A stretch of 64,000 nucleotides of DNA from Hyphomicrobiales bacterium (GTDB taxonomy: Bacteria; Pseudomonadota; Alphaproteobacteria; Rhizobiales; Rhizobiaceae): assembly GCA_900473185.1 (NCBI GenBank), contig UCKU01000006.1:340458-404457 (forward strand), given 5' to 3'. The stretch's first letter is position 1; every line of letters begins with the position of its first letter. Positions 27,213 to 35,843 of this stretch are shown piece by piece. Below the pieces are notes generated by a model. The model did no database searches and was not told where the DNA came from. It worked only from the letters and a program-made list of their open reading frames with translations. The position numbers and the translations under genes were made by a program.

Positions 27213-28150
27213 CGGTAAAACAGGTTATCCGGACAGTGCCGCTCAAGGGCTTGCAGGCGTTCGAAGCTGTCGGCCGCTGTGGCGGCGTAAGTGCTGCGGC
27301 CCTCGAGCTGAAGGTTTCCCCCGGCGCGATCAGTCAGCAGATCCGCAAGATCGAGAGCTTTCTCGGCGTCACCTTGCTGGAGCGCAACGGCCGCACTGTG
27401 GAACTCACCCAATGGGGGCGGCTCTATCACCACGAAATATCGAAGGGCTTCGAGCAATTCGCGCTTGCGGAACAGATTTTGGAACGGGCACGCAATGAGA
27501 ATGGCCTGGTTCTCAGCGCCCTGTCTTCCGTCGTCAACAAATGGATAGGGCGCCGGATCTTCGACTGGCAGGCCCTTCATCCGAATGCTCATGTCAGGAT
27601 TGTCGGCCGCGACAAGGAACCCCGCATGGGCTTCGACGACGTCGATTTCCGCATCAGCTATGGATCGGATGTGCTGCAGCATGAACACTATACCGAACTG
27701 TTCCGCGATTGGGTCGTGCCGGCCTGCTCGCCGGCGCTGATCAAGGGCAAGGCGCCCTCCGTCGCGCGGCTTCTCGAATATCCACTCCTGCATGTCGAAT
27801 GGGAGCGGCATTTCACACCCTATCCAAGCTGGCGCGAATTTGCTGCTACGACGGGCGCCACGTTCGAGGAGAGCACAGCCGGTCTTTCCTTCACTCTGTC
27901 GAGCAGTGCGATTGACGCAGCCGTCAACAAGCGCGGCGTCGTCCTCGCGCAGATGTCTATGATTGCCGATGAGCTCGAGGCACAGACGCTCGTCATTCCC
28001 GTCGACACACGCATAGCACTGCGCGAAAGCTATTATCTCGCCTGGGATCGCGCGGCGTTGCAGAAGCCCCATGGGCGCGAATTCCGCGATTGGCTCGTGG
28101 CGGTTTCCCGTCAGCAGGCCGTGGCGTCCGCACCCAGGCCAACACTTTAG
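27209..28150 (+). CDS. LysR-family regulator, GcvA-like
   Basis: This 313-aa LysR regulator has the HTH at residues 12-70 (GLQAFEAVGRCGGVSAAALEL) and a full effector-binding domain with a GcvA-like WERHF and WREFAA pattern. It starts at a TTG that overlaps the stop of the HutC-like gene. It lies 110 nt upstream of the monooxygenase gene on the same strand and probably activates it. Two stacked regulators from different families between a transporter and an enzyme set suggest that uptake and catabolism answer to different signals. Confidence 0.88.
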   Translation: MTVKQVIRTVPLKGLQAFEAVGRCGGVSAAALELKVSPGAISQQIRKIESFLGVTLLERNGRTVELTQWGRLYHHEISKGFEQFALAEQILERARNENGLVLSALSSVVNKWIGRRIFDWQALHPNAHVRIVGRDKEPRMGFDDVDFRISYGSDVLQHEHYTELFRDWVVPACSPALIKGKAPSVARLLEYPLLHVEWERHFTPYPSWREFAATTGATFEESTAGLSFTLSSSAIDAAVNKRGVVLAQMSMIADELEAQTLVIPVDTRIALRESYYLAWDRAALQKPHGREFRDWLVAVSRQQAVASAPRPTL

Positions 28151-28260
28151 AAAAACTAAAACAGAACTCAGCTGCGCAATATTGATGAAAATTTGTGCCT
28201 GACGATAATTTGCGCAGGCGGTTTCCCGCGGTGGCGTGACCGACATGGCAGGAGAGCTCG

Positions 28261-29616
28261 ATGGCGCGAACCGACAAGATGAAACTCGGAACTTTCGTCT
28301 ATACGTTCGGCTTTCATCCGGCCTCCTGGCTGCATCCGGCAAGTAACGTCAATGGCGCCAACGACTTCACTCATCTGCTCGATGTCGCCAAACGATCCGA
28401 GGCGGCCAAATTCGATTTCATGTTCATGGCGGATTCTCCCGCCGCTGCCGTCGGTGATGCGAATGCGCTTGCACGCATTCCGACCAAGATGAACCGTTTC
28501 GAACCCCTCTCGCTGCTTTCGGCTCTGGCGGTCACAACCGGTAATCTCGGCCTCGTGGCGACGGTCTCGACGAGTTATTACGAGCCGTACAATGTCGCGC
28601 GTCTGTTCTCTTCAATCGACCATCTGAGCAGGGGACGCGCCTGCTGGAACGTCGTCACCTCCGACCACGACGAAACCGGCTACAACTTCAACCGCGAGGG
28701 GCTCGACCCGCATGCGTTGCGCTATGAGCGCGGCAACGAATTCGTCGATGTCGTGTTCGGTCTTTGGGACAGCTTCGAAGAAGGCGCGTTGCTTCTCGAC
28801 CGTGAAAACGGCGTCTACTATGACAAGAGCAAACACCATACGCTCAATCACAAGGGCAAGCACTTCCAGGTTCGCGGCCCCCTCAACATCGCGCGAACGC
28901 CCCAGGGCCGCCCCGTCATCGCCCAGGCAGGCGGTTCGGAACCCGGAATGGACATGGCGGCACGCACAGCCGAGATCGTCTTCAGCCTCGCGTCGAATAT
29001 CGAGCGCAACCGGGCCTTCTACGAAAACGTCAAGGGCCGGATGCCGGCCTATGGACGCAATCCGGACGATCTGAAAATCATGCCGGGCATCGTTATCAAC
29101 GTCGGTGAGACCAAAGCCGAGGCCAAGGCAAAGGTGGATTATCTGATCGATAAGATGCATCCGGACGTTGGCCGGCTGATGCTCTCCGAATTCCTGGAAG
29201 CGGACCTGCGCGACGTGGCTCTCGACAAGCCTTTCCCCATGGAGCGGCTGCCGGGGGCGCCGAAGGGATCGCGCGCCCTGTTCGACGAACTGGTCGATTT
29301 CGTCAGAAGCGGCCGCACCGTCGGCGAACTCATCCGGCACTATGCCGAGAAGCATACTGGAAATGGCATGACGGGCACGCCAGTCCAGATTGCCGACTAC
29401 ATGGAGGAATGGTTCGAGACACGCGCCGCCGACGGCTTCATCCTGATGTTTCCGACCCTGCCGTCCAGTCTCGACGACTTCGTGCGGCTCGTTCTGCCGG
29501 AGCTTCGCCGCCGCGGGCTGTTCCGGGAGGAATACGAGGGCAGAACCTTGCGCGAGAACCTCGGCCTCTCAATGCCGGCCAACCGCTTTGCCAAAACGCA
29601 AGCGCCAACCCAATGA
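28261..29616 (+). CDS. FMN-dependent monooxygenase (NtaA/SnaA/DszA family)
   Basis: This 451-aa luciferase-like monooxygenase uses reduced FMN from its neighbour to oxidise a C-N, C-S or similar bond. The family marks are MKLGTFVYTFGFHPASW, the FDFMFMADS strand, the WNVVTSDHDETGYNF loop and QAGGSEPGMDMAARTAE. The length fits the family (about 440-460 aa). CAGGAGAG lies 4-9 nt upstream of the ATG. Its last 4 nt overlap the flavin reductase start, the standard two-component arrangement. The substrate is unknown; relatives act on nitrilotriacetate, dibenzothiophene sulfone and pristinamycin precursors. Confidence 0.9.
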   Translation: MARTDKMKLGTFVYTFGFHPASWLHPASNVNGANDFTHLLDVAKRSEAAKFDFMFMADSPAAAVGDANALARIPTKMNRFEPLSLLSALAVTTGNLGLVATVSTSYYEPYNVARLFSSIDHLSRGRACWNVVTSDHDETGYNFNREGLDPHALRYERGNEFVDVVFGLWDSFEEGALLLDRENGVYYDKSKHHTLNHKGKHFQVRGPLNIARTPQGRPVIAQAGGSEPGMDMAARTAEIVFSLASNIERNRAFYENVKGRMPAYGRNPDDLKIMPGIVINVGETKAEAKAKVDYLIDKMHPDVGRLMLSEFLEADLRDVALDKPFPMERLPGAPKGSRALFDELVDFVRSGRTVGELIRHYAEKHTGNGMTGTPVQIADYMEEWFETRAADGFILMFPTLPSSLDDFVRLVLPELRRRGLFREEYEGRTLRENLGLSMPANRFAKTQAPTQ

Positions 29617-30152
29617 GTGCCGAGACCTTGATCAGCGAAGCGGACTTCAAGCTTTCAATGCGTCATCTGGCAGGTGCCGTCAGCGTGATCACCGTCGGGG
29701 ACGGGAAAAATCGCACCGGCTTCACCGCGACGTCGGTCTCTTCATTTTCGGCGGAGCGGCCCTCCGTCATCGTCAGCGTCAATCGTGCCTCTTCCTCGTG
29801 GCCGGTGCTGCAACGGTACGGCTGCTTCTGTGTCAACGTGCTCGCCGCTGATCAGCAGAATGTGGCGCAATCCTTTGCCGGCCTTGATGGACGCAAAGGC
29901 GCCGAACGCTATGGCGATGCGGGATGGTATCGCCTGAAGACCGGCGCGGCCGTCCTTGAAAAGGCTCTTGCAGTGCTGGATTGCAGGCTTGAAACCGCAT
30001 TCCACCATCATTCCCATGCAATTTTGATCGGGCATATCTGCGCGATCAAAATCCGAAAGCACATAGGGCCGCTTCTCTATTGGCGCGGCAGTTATCATCA
30101 ACTTCCGGCAGAGGCTGAGCGCCGCGGTCTAGAAAAGACGCTCGGACAATAG
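29613..30152 (+). CDS. Flavin reductase (NADH:FMN type)
   Basis: The 179-aa product is a split-barrel flavin reductase: the core GVTAT-like stretch appears as RTGFTATSVSSFSAERPSV, and the end has the typical LLYWRGSYHQL. The true start is the ATG at 29613, overlapping the monooxygenase stop (ATGA), so both proteins are made in step. It supplies reduced FMN. Its 3' end overlaps by 24 nt the end of the convergent aminotransferase gene. Confidence 0.9.
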   Translation: MSAETLISEADFKLSMRHLAGAVSVITVGDGKNRTGFTATSVSSFSAERPSVIVSVNRASSSWPVLQRYGCFCVNVLAADQQNVAQSFAGLDGRKGAERYGDAGWYRLKTGAAVLEKALAVLDCRLETAFHHHSHAILIGHICAIKIRKHIGPLLYWRGSYHQLPAEAERRGLEKTLGQ

Positions 30153-31292
30153 GCCTATCGACGCGACATCCGCATTGGCAAAAGCAAGCCTGAGGTAACG
30201 CTCTTGTCCCTCGCCGAAATAGGCGCCAGGTAAACAAACGATTCCGGATTCCCTGGCGAGTTTTTCGGCCACCTCGGAAGACGATCGATCGGCGAAAGGG
30301 TGGCGAACAAAGGCGAAGTAGGCGCCGATCGCTCCAATCTCCCAGCCTGGCAGCTTGGACACGACCAGCCTCAGCGCATCCGCCCGGCGAGCGATCTCGG
30401 CACGGTTGCCGGCCCGCCAGTCGGCGAGCAACGGGATGGCCGATGCAACGGCGATCTGAGCCGAACGCGGTGCGCAGATCTGCATGTTGTCCATCACTTT
30501 CGCGATCTCGGCGACGAGTTTGGGTCCTGCCGTGATCGCACCCAGCCGGTGGCCAGGAATGCAGAAGGATTTCGAGAAGCTGTAGAGAAGAACGAGCGTA
30601 TCCTCCCAACCCGGCTCGGACAGCAGAGAGTGCGGCCGTCCGTAATCGGCGCCGAGGAAATCGCGATAGGTCTCATCGAGGATCAGCCAGGCGCCATATT
30701 TCCGGCAGAGAACGAAAAGCTCATGAAGCAGCTCCGGCGGATACACTGCCCCGGTCGGATTGTTGGGTGTAACGACCGCCAGCATCTTCGCGCCGGCCGC
30801 AAGTGCCGCCTCGGCCGAACGCGGATCGGGAAAGAACCTGTTGGCGGGATCGCAGTCGACCAATCGCCGCCCGATCCCCAGCATCGACAGCGTCGTGTCA
30901 TGATTGAAATAGAAGGGATTGGTGAGCGCTACGGTATCGCCCGCGCCAGCAAGCGCGATCGCGGCACACATGAACGCCTGATTGCAGCCGGCCGTAATGT
31001 GGATATTGCCGGCGGAAATGGCGGCGCCGTAAAGCTCGGCAACATGGGCAGCGTAGGTCTTGCGCAATAAAGGCTCGCCCTCGATCGGCCCGTATCCCGT
31101 CATCGCCTGTTGTCCGGCCGTCTCGCCGAGAAGCCGCAGCATCTCCGGATGTGCGGGATAGCCGGGCACGGCTTGCGACAGATCGATGAGTGGACCCTTC
31201 AGCCCTTTGTATTCACGGCCCCATGCAACGACGGACGGAATGGGCGGGGCAGAAAGGCGGGAAACGAGCGAATTGAATTTTGCGGCGGTCAT
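30129..31292 (-). CDS. Class I/II PLP-dependent aminotransferase
   Basis: The 387-aa fold-type I enzyme has the PNNPTG loop (TPNNPTGAVYPP), an Asp/Tyr pair (DETYRD) and the PLP lysine in SFSKSFCIPGHRLG. It resembles aspartate/aromatic or 2-aminoadipate-type transaminases, so it should move an amino group from an amino acid to a 2-oxo acid. It is antisense to its neighbours, convergent with the flavin reductase and divergent from the ureohydrolase, with a short shared promoter region at 31293-31382. Confidence 0.9.
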   Translation of the reverse strand: MTAAKFNSLVSRLSAPPIPSVVAWGREYKGLKGPLIDLSQAVPGYPAHPEMLRLLGETAGQQAMTGYGPIEGEPLLRKTYAAHVAELYGAAISAGNIHITAGCNQAFMCAAIALAGAGDTVALTNPFYFNHDTTLSMLGIGRRLVDCDPANRFFPDPRSAEAALAAGAKMLAVVTPNNPTGAVYPPELLHELFVLCRKYGAWLILDETYRDFLGADYGRPHSLLSEPGWEDTLVLLYSFSKSFCIPGHRLGAITAGPKLVAEIAKVMDNMQICAPRSAQIAVASAIPLLADWRAGNRAEIARRADALRLVVSKLPGWEIGAIGAYFAFVRHPFADRSSSEVAEKLARESGIVCLPGAYFGEGQERYLRLAFANADVASIGLLSERLF

Positions 31293-31382
31293 AGCGATTT
31301 CTCTTTGATCCCGATTGCTACAACGATACCAATGGCTTTCTCAACCTCTTTGTTGGGCGAGACGAAACTGAAGCGGAGACGC

Positions 31383-32444
31383 ATGCCGATGGTGTGGGAC
31401 AAAATGCGGCTTGAGCAGCTGCGCGCGGAGTTTGCGGACACCAATGGCGGCGAGATATTCGATGAGAAGTTCCGGAAAGTGGCGGAGAAGATCATCTCCA
31501 AAAATGGCACGCGACTGGCGCCATATTCTGGAGTGCCAACGTTCCTCAGCGCACCCTATATGCAGGTCGCTGCCGAAGAGCCGGACTTCGGCAATCTCCA
31601 GGTCGCAATCACCGGAATCCCGATGGATCTCGGTGTCACCAATCGCCCAGGTTCCCGTTTCGGACCGCGTGCACTTCGCGCCATCGAAAGGATCGGCCCG
31701 TACAATCACGTTCTCGGCACGGCGCCGGTCTTCGATCTTCGGGTCGCCGACATCGGCGACGTACCGTTCCAGAGCCGCTACCGGCTGGAGCTCAGCCACG
31801 ACGACATCGAAAAACGCATCGGCCAGATCGTCGATGCCGGCGTTGCCCCGCTTTCCGTTGGGGGCGATCATTCCATCACCCACCCGATTTTAAAGGCCAT
31901 CGGTCGGCAGCAGCCGGTCGGCCTCATTCATATCGATGCCCATTGCGACACGAGCGGGTCCTTCGATCAGACGAAGTTTCATCACGGCGGGCCGTTCCGG
32001 AATGCGGTGCTGGACGGTGTGCTTGATCCGACAAGGACAATCCAGATTGGCATCCGCGGTTCGGCGGAATATTTGTGGGAATTCTCCTATGCGTCGGGAA
32101 TGAGCGTGATCCATGCCGAGGAGATCAGCGGAATGGGGATCGCGGCGGTCACGGCCAAGGCAAAATCCATTGTCGGTGACGGCCCGGCCTATCTTTCCTT
32201 CGACATTGACAGCCTCGACCCGAGCTTTGCACCCGGCACGGGCACGCCCGAGGTCGGTGGGCTAACCACACGCGAAGTCCTCGAGCTGATACGCGGGCTG
32301 AAAGGGATAAACCTGGTGGGCGGCGACGTCGTCGAGGTTGCGCCGCAATATGACGCGACGAGCAACACCGCGCATGCCGCAGCGCAGGTGCTCTTCGAGA
32401 TCCTGAGCCTGATGGTGTTCAGCCCGTCGATCGGCAGACGCTGA
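31383..32444 (+). CDS. Ureohydrolase, agmatinase/guanidinoacid hydrolase type
   Basis: The 353-aa manganese enzyme hydrolyses a guanidino compound to an amine and urea. All metal ligands of the arginase fold are present: GGDHS, DAHCDTS and SFDIDSLDPSFAPGTG. The N-terminus is longer than in arginase and closer to agmatinases and guanidinobutyrase or guanidinopropionase. The start at 31383 has GCGGAG 5 nt upstream; the open frame from 31110 is antisense to the aminotransferase. The precise substrate is not readable from sequence; agmatine, 4-guanidinobutyrate and 3-guanidinopropionate are candidates. Confidence 0.88.
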   Translation: MPMVWDKMRLEQLRAEFADTNGGEIFDEKFRKVAEKIISKNGTRLAPYSGVPTFLSAPYMQVAAEEPDFGNLQVAITGIPMDLGVTNRPGSRFGPRALRAIERIGPYNHVLGTAPVFDLRVADIGDVPFQSRYRLELSHDDIEKRIGQIVDAGVAPLSVGGDHSITHPILKAIGRQQPVGLIHIDAHCDTSGSFDQTKFHHGGPFRNAVLDGVLDPTRTIQIGIRGSAEYLWEFSYASGMSVIHAEEISGMGIAAVTAKAKSIVGDGPAYLSFDIDSLDPSFAPGTGTPEVGGLTTREVLELIRGLKGINLVGGDVVEVAPQYDATSNTAHAAAQVLFEILSLMVFSPSIGRR

Positions 32445-32456
32445 GCATTCTGTTCA

Positions 32457-32640
32457 ATGAATGCGAGTATGCGGGGCCTCTCCAGGCCAGGCTGCGAGCA
32501 GCCAATGACCTCGCGATCGCCAGTGCACGGCTCGGCGTCAATGTGGACTGCTACTCCTTCATTGAAATGGACTTCCCCCATTCTATTCCTTGCCGGTTTT
32601 TCTGGCGCCCACAAGCGGGACCGACTGCCCCATGCCTGAG
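32457..32640 (-). other. Decayed fragment, possibly of a group II intron
   Basis: The minus translation (VHFNEGVAVHIDAEPCTG, then REVIG) recalls the typical spurious translation of the 5' part of rhizobial group II introns. It is short, interrupted and without the reverse transcriptase or terminal domains. This is a resemblance recalled, not an alignment. Confidence 0.2.
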
Positions 32641-32740
32641 TGTTCCGCTTCCGGGCCGACCTCGCCACAGTCACAACCCTCGCAACAGACGACCGGCCTT
32701 GACGCACTTGACCGGGTGTTTGCCCGCATCGAGGGCCGTC

Positions 32741-33289
32741 CTAGAACGTCGGGGGCGTGCAGGCGCTGACGACTTCGCAGGCAATGGGGCCAACGCATCG
32801 AAAACGATGCGGGCGGCGGCTCTCGAAATAATAGGCGTCACCCGGACCTAGGATTCGTCGCTCATTGTCGACTGTGACCTCGAGTCTTCCCGACAGGACG
32901 ATGCCGCCCTCCTCCCCCTCATGCACAAGGGGCACCTTTCCCGTGTCGGCGCCGGGCTGATAGCATTCCTTGAGGATCTGCAGGCTTCGGCCCAACATAC
33001 TCTCACCCACCTGCCTGAAGGAGATGCCGCCCTTGCCGATCTCCACCAGTTCGTCCGCGGCATAGAATGCCTTCCTTGGCTTTTCCGGCTCTAGGGCAAA
33101 GAATTCCGCGAGCCCAATCGGAATGCCATCCAGAATCCGCTTCAACGCGCCGACCGACGGATTCGAGGTGTTCGATTCAATCAGCGAGATCGTCGAGTTC
33201 GGCACGCCGGTCCGCTTCGCGAGTTCACGCTGGGAGAGCTTGTGAGCCGTTCGCACATAGCGCAGGCGATTTCCGAGATCGAACGACAT
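32741..33289 (-). CDS. XRE-cupin transcriptional regulator
   Basis: The 182-aa protein has an N-terminal Cro/C1-type HTH (residues 7-62: LSQRELAKRTGVPNSTISLI) and a C-terminal cupin domain (about 105-178: HEGEEGGIVLSGRLEVTVD and GDAYYF). This is the PuuR-type architecture that controls putrescine and amino-acid catabolism genes. It is divergent from the omega-aminotransferase gene, 140 nt apart, and is its likely regulator. The cupin would sense a small amino compound. Confidence 0.88.
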   Translation of the reverse strand: MSFDLGNRLRYVRTAHKLSQRELAKRTGVPNSTISLIESNTSNPSVGALKRILDGIPIGLAEFFALEPEKPRKAFYAADELVEIGKGGISFRQVGESMLGRSLQILKECYQPGADTGKVPLVHEGEEGGIVLSGRLEVTVDNERRILGPGDAYYFESRRPHRFRCVGPIACEVVSACTPPTF

Positions 33290-33429
33290 GCATCACCGTT
33301 TGTGTTGTCCAGAATATCGAAATCTGTAGGTCAGCGTCCACGTATATTCAATAGGTTACGGACATAAAGAAAAGGACTTGTTCGATCGATGAAAATGCCG
33401 GAGGTCTCTTGCAGCCGATGGAGGGCAAG

Positions 33430-34764
33430 ATGGATCAGATCAACAAGACGAACGCGCCGGGGCTCGATAACTTCTGGATGCCGTTCACGGCAAACCGGCA
33501 GTTCAAGGCGGCACCCCGCCTCCTCGCTTCCGCTGAAGGCATGTACTATACCGATGTCGACGGCAACCGCGTTCTCGATGGAACGGCCGGCCTCTGGTGC
33601 TGCAATGCCGGCCATGGCCGCAAGAAAATTTCCCAGGCCGTTGAGCGCCAGCTATCGACAATGGATTTTGCGCCCACCTTCCAGATGGGACATCCGATCG
33701 CCTTCGACTTTGCGGCCAAGCTGGCAGAAATCGCGCCTGGCGGCGCCGATGCGAAGCTAGACCGGATTTTCTTCACCGGTTCCGGCTCGGAATCGGTCGA
33801 TACCGCGCTGAAGATTGCGATCGCCTATCAGCGAGCGATCGGCCAGGGAACCCGCACCCGGATCATCGGCCGGGAGAAGGGCTATCATGGCGTCGGTTTC
33901 GGCGGCATTTCGGTTGGCGGCCTCGTCAACAATCGCCGCATGTTTCCGCAGATTCCCGCCGACCACATGCGCCACACGCTCGATGTGGAGCGCAATGCCT
34001 TCACCAAGGGCCTGCCGGACCATGGTGTCGAGCTCGCCGACGATCTCGAACGTCTCGTTCAGCTGCACGGGGCCGAGACCATCGCCGCCGTCATCGTCGA
34101 ACCGATGTCCGGCTCGGCAGGCGTTATCCTTCCGCCGAAGGGATATCTGCAAAGATTGCGCGCCATCGCCGACAAGTACGGCATTCTCCTGATTTTCGAT
34201 GAGGTGATCACCGGCTTCGGTCGGCTCGGAACGCCGTTCGCAACAGACTATTTTGGCGTCGTTCCAGATTTGGTCACGACGGCGAAGGGGCTGACGAACG
34301 GCACGATCCCGATGGGGGCGGTCTTCGCCAGCCGGAAGGTCCATGACGGACTGATGATCGGTCCGGAAAACGCCATCGAGCTGTTTCACGGCTATACTTA
34401 TTCGGGCCATCCGGTCGCCTGTGCCGCCGGTATCGCTACTCTGGAAATCTACGAGGAAGAGGGGTTGCTGACCCGTGCCGCCGGCCTTGCCGATCACTGG
34501 CAGGAAGCCCTGCATTCGCTGAAAGGCAATCCCCATGTTGTCGACATCCGCAACCTTGGTCTTGTTGGCGCCGTAGAGCTTACGCCTCGCGAGGGAGCGC
34601 CGGGCACACGCGCCTATGACGTCTTCGTCGATTGCTTCAACAAAGGACTGCTAATCCGCGTCACCGGCGACATCATCGCCCTTTCACCGCCGCTTATCGC
34701 AGAGAAGAGCGAAATCGAAGCGATTGTCTCCAAGATCGGCGATGCCCTGAACCGGGTGGCATGA
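33430..34764 (+). CDS. Omega-amino acid:pyruvate-type aminotransferase (class III)
   Basis: The 444-aa class III enzyme resembles beta-alanine:pyruvate transaminase. The N-terminal FWMPFTANRQFKAAPRLL, the GSGSESVDTALKIA loop, FDEVITGFGRLG and the PLP lysine in TTAKGLTNGTIPMGA are all present. The start at 33430 is chosen for its GGAGGGCAAG ribosome site; a TTG at 33409 also has GGAGG. It would convert an omega-amino acid such as beta-alanine or 4-aminobutyrate to the semialdehyde. With the ureohydrolase upstream, it could process the amine left after urea release. Confidence 0.9.
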   Translation: MDQINKTNAPGLDNFWMPFTANRQFKAAPRLLASAEGMYYTDVDGNRVLDGTAGLWCCNAGHGRKKISQAVERQLSTMDFAPTFQMGHPIAFDFAAKLAEIAPGGADAKLDRIFFTGSGSESVDTALKIAIAYQRAIGQGTRTRIIGREKGYHGVGFGGISVGGLVNNRRMFPQIPADHMRHTLDVERNAFTKGLPDHGVELADDLERLVQLHGAETIAAVIVEPMSGSAGVILPPKGYLQRLRAIADKYGILLIFDEVITGFGRLGTPFATDYFGVVPDLVTTAKGLTNGTIPMGAVFASRKVHDGLMIGPENAIELFHGYTYSGHPVACAAGIATLEIYEEEGLLTRAAGLADHWQEALHSLKGNPHVVDIRNLGLVGAVELTPREGAPGTRAYDVFVDCFNKGLLIRVTGDIIALSPPLIAEKSEIEAIVSKIGDALNRVA

Positions 34765-34886
34765 ATGCGACCAAGACGTGGAGATTGCGCAACGAGAAAG
34801 AAGCATATCGGAGCCGAACACGTCAGGTACTGCATGCTGCGGAATTATCCCGAGCCGCAATCGCCGGATGAGCAGGACAGAGTGGC

Positions 34887-35678
34887 TCAATACTGCGTGA
34901 AATCGCCCGATTCCGACTGAAGCAGCGTCAGCGGATAACGTGCAGGATGATGGACCAGCGCCGTCAGATTGACCGGGCGGTTGCGATCGTCGAAAGCGAT
35001 CTGATCCACGGTGAGAACCGCGGCTGGCGGAGGCAGCTCGAGCATAGCGGCCTCCTCATCCGTCGCAAGGCGCGCGCTCAGCGTTGTCTGCCCACGTTTC
35101 GGATGAATGCGATAACGCTCGCGAAGCTCGGCATAGAGCGACCGGTTGGCAACGGCCCAGTCGAGATCAAGCAGGCCCGGAACGCGGGCCGCCGGTATCC
35201 AATCGATCTGGACGACAACAGGTATGTTGTCGAGGAGACGAAGCCTCGACAACAGAACCACCTCGGCACCGGGTGCGAGGAAAAGCGGGCGGCTTACCTC
35301 AAGCGGCGCATGCACGATACTGGCCCCAATCAGCCTGTGGCCAGGACTCCGCCCGTTCGCTATGGCGATGCTGGTAAAGCTTTTCAGAACCTGGAGCTCG
35401 AAGCCGCCACCACGCTCGGCGACGTAAAGTCCTTTTCCCGGCTGGCTGTGTATGACGCCCTGCTGGACCAATTCGCGCACGGCGTGGCGCACGGTGATCC
35501 GGCTGACATTGTAGAGATCAACGAGTTCCCGCTCTGATGGCAGCTTGCCGCGCAACGGCAGCTTGCCATCGCGGATAGACGCCAAGAGAGCTTCGTAGAC
35601 CTGCTTGTGCAAGGGGCGAGGGTCGTTCCGGTCGATACCGCCCTGTGGCGCGATGAATGATGCGGGAGTTTGCTGCAT
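34887..35678 (-). CDS. GntR-family regulator (HutC subfamily) of the sugar ABC operon
   Basis: The 263-aa protein has a winged HTH (residues 20-88: PSERELVDLYNVSRITVRHA) and a UTRA domain (about 105-250). The start at 35678 (MQQTPASFIAPQ) is not strongly marked. It is divergent from the sugar-binding protein gene, and a perfect palindrome in that gene's promoter (35759-35776) is its probable operator. It likely represses the transport operon until sugar or a phosphosugar binds. Confidence 0.86.
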   Translation of the reverse strand: MQQTPASFIAPQGGIDRNDPRPLHKQVYEALLASIRDGKLPLRGKLPSERELVDLYNVSRITVRHAVRELVQQGVIHSQPGKGLYVAERGGGFELQVLKSFTSIAIANGRSPGHRLIGASIVHAPLEVSRPLFLAPGAEVVLLSRLRLLDNIPVVVQIDWIPAARVPGLLDLDWAVANRSLYAELRERYRIHPKRGQTTLSARLATDEEAAMLELPPPAAVLTVDQIAFDDRNRPVNLTALVHHPARYPLTLLQSESGDFTQY

Positions 35679-35751
35679 CTTCGAAATCCGATCCTGTGCG
35701 GAGCACTCTTGCCGTTTTGCATCTTCGACGCAAACGCCGGCAAAGTCCATG

Positions 35752-35780
35752 TTGACATGACTGGTCATAACCAGTCCTAT
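35752..35780 (+). promoter_or_regulatory. Promoter with embedded GntR operator
   Basis: TTGACA (35752-35757) is followed after 17 nt by TCCTAT (35775-35780), a plausible -35/-10 pair. The spacer carries the palindrome gactggt-cata-accagtc (35759-35776), so a bound repressor would block RNA polymerase. It lies about 65 nt upstream of the binding-protein start and next to the divergent gntR gene. Confidence 0.6.
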
Positions 35781-35843
35781 TGCAAACAAGGAGACAGAGA
35801 GCTCCGCGTGATGCCGAAGCGTTATCAACGAAGGGAACAATCG

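Noticed and set aside
28612..29355. Minus ORF of 247 aa across the monooxygenase
   Set aside because: Antisense shadow; no domain and no promoter.
23219..34764. Canavanine gamma-lyase pathway as the function of the cluster
   Set aside because: The PLP enzymes seen are a class I/II and a class III aminotransferase, not a cystathionine-type lyase, so the known canavanine route is not supported.
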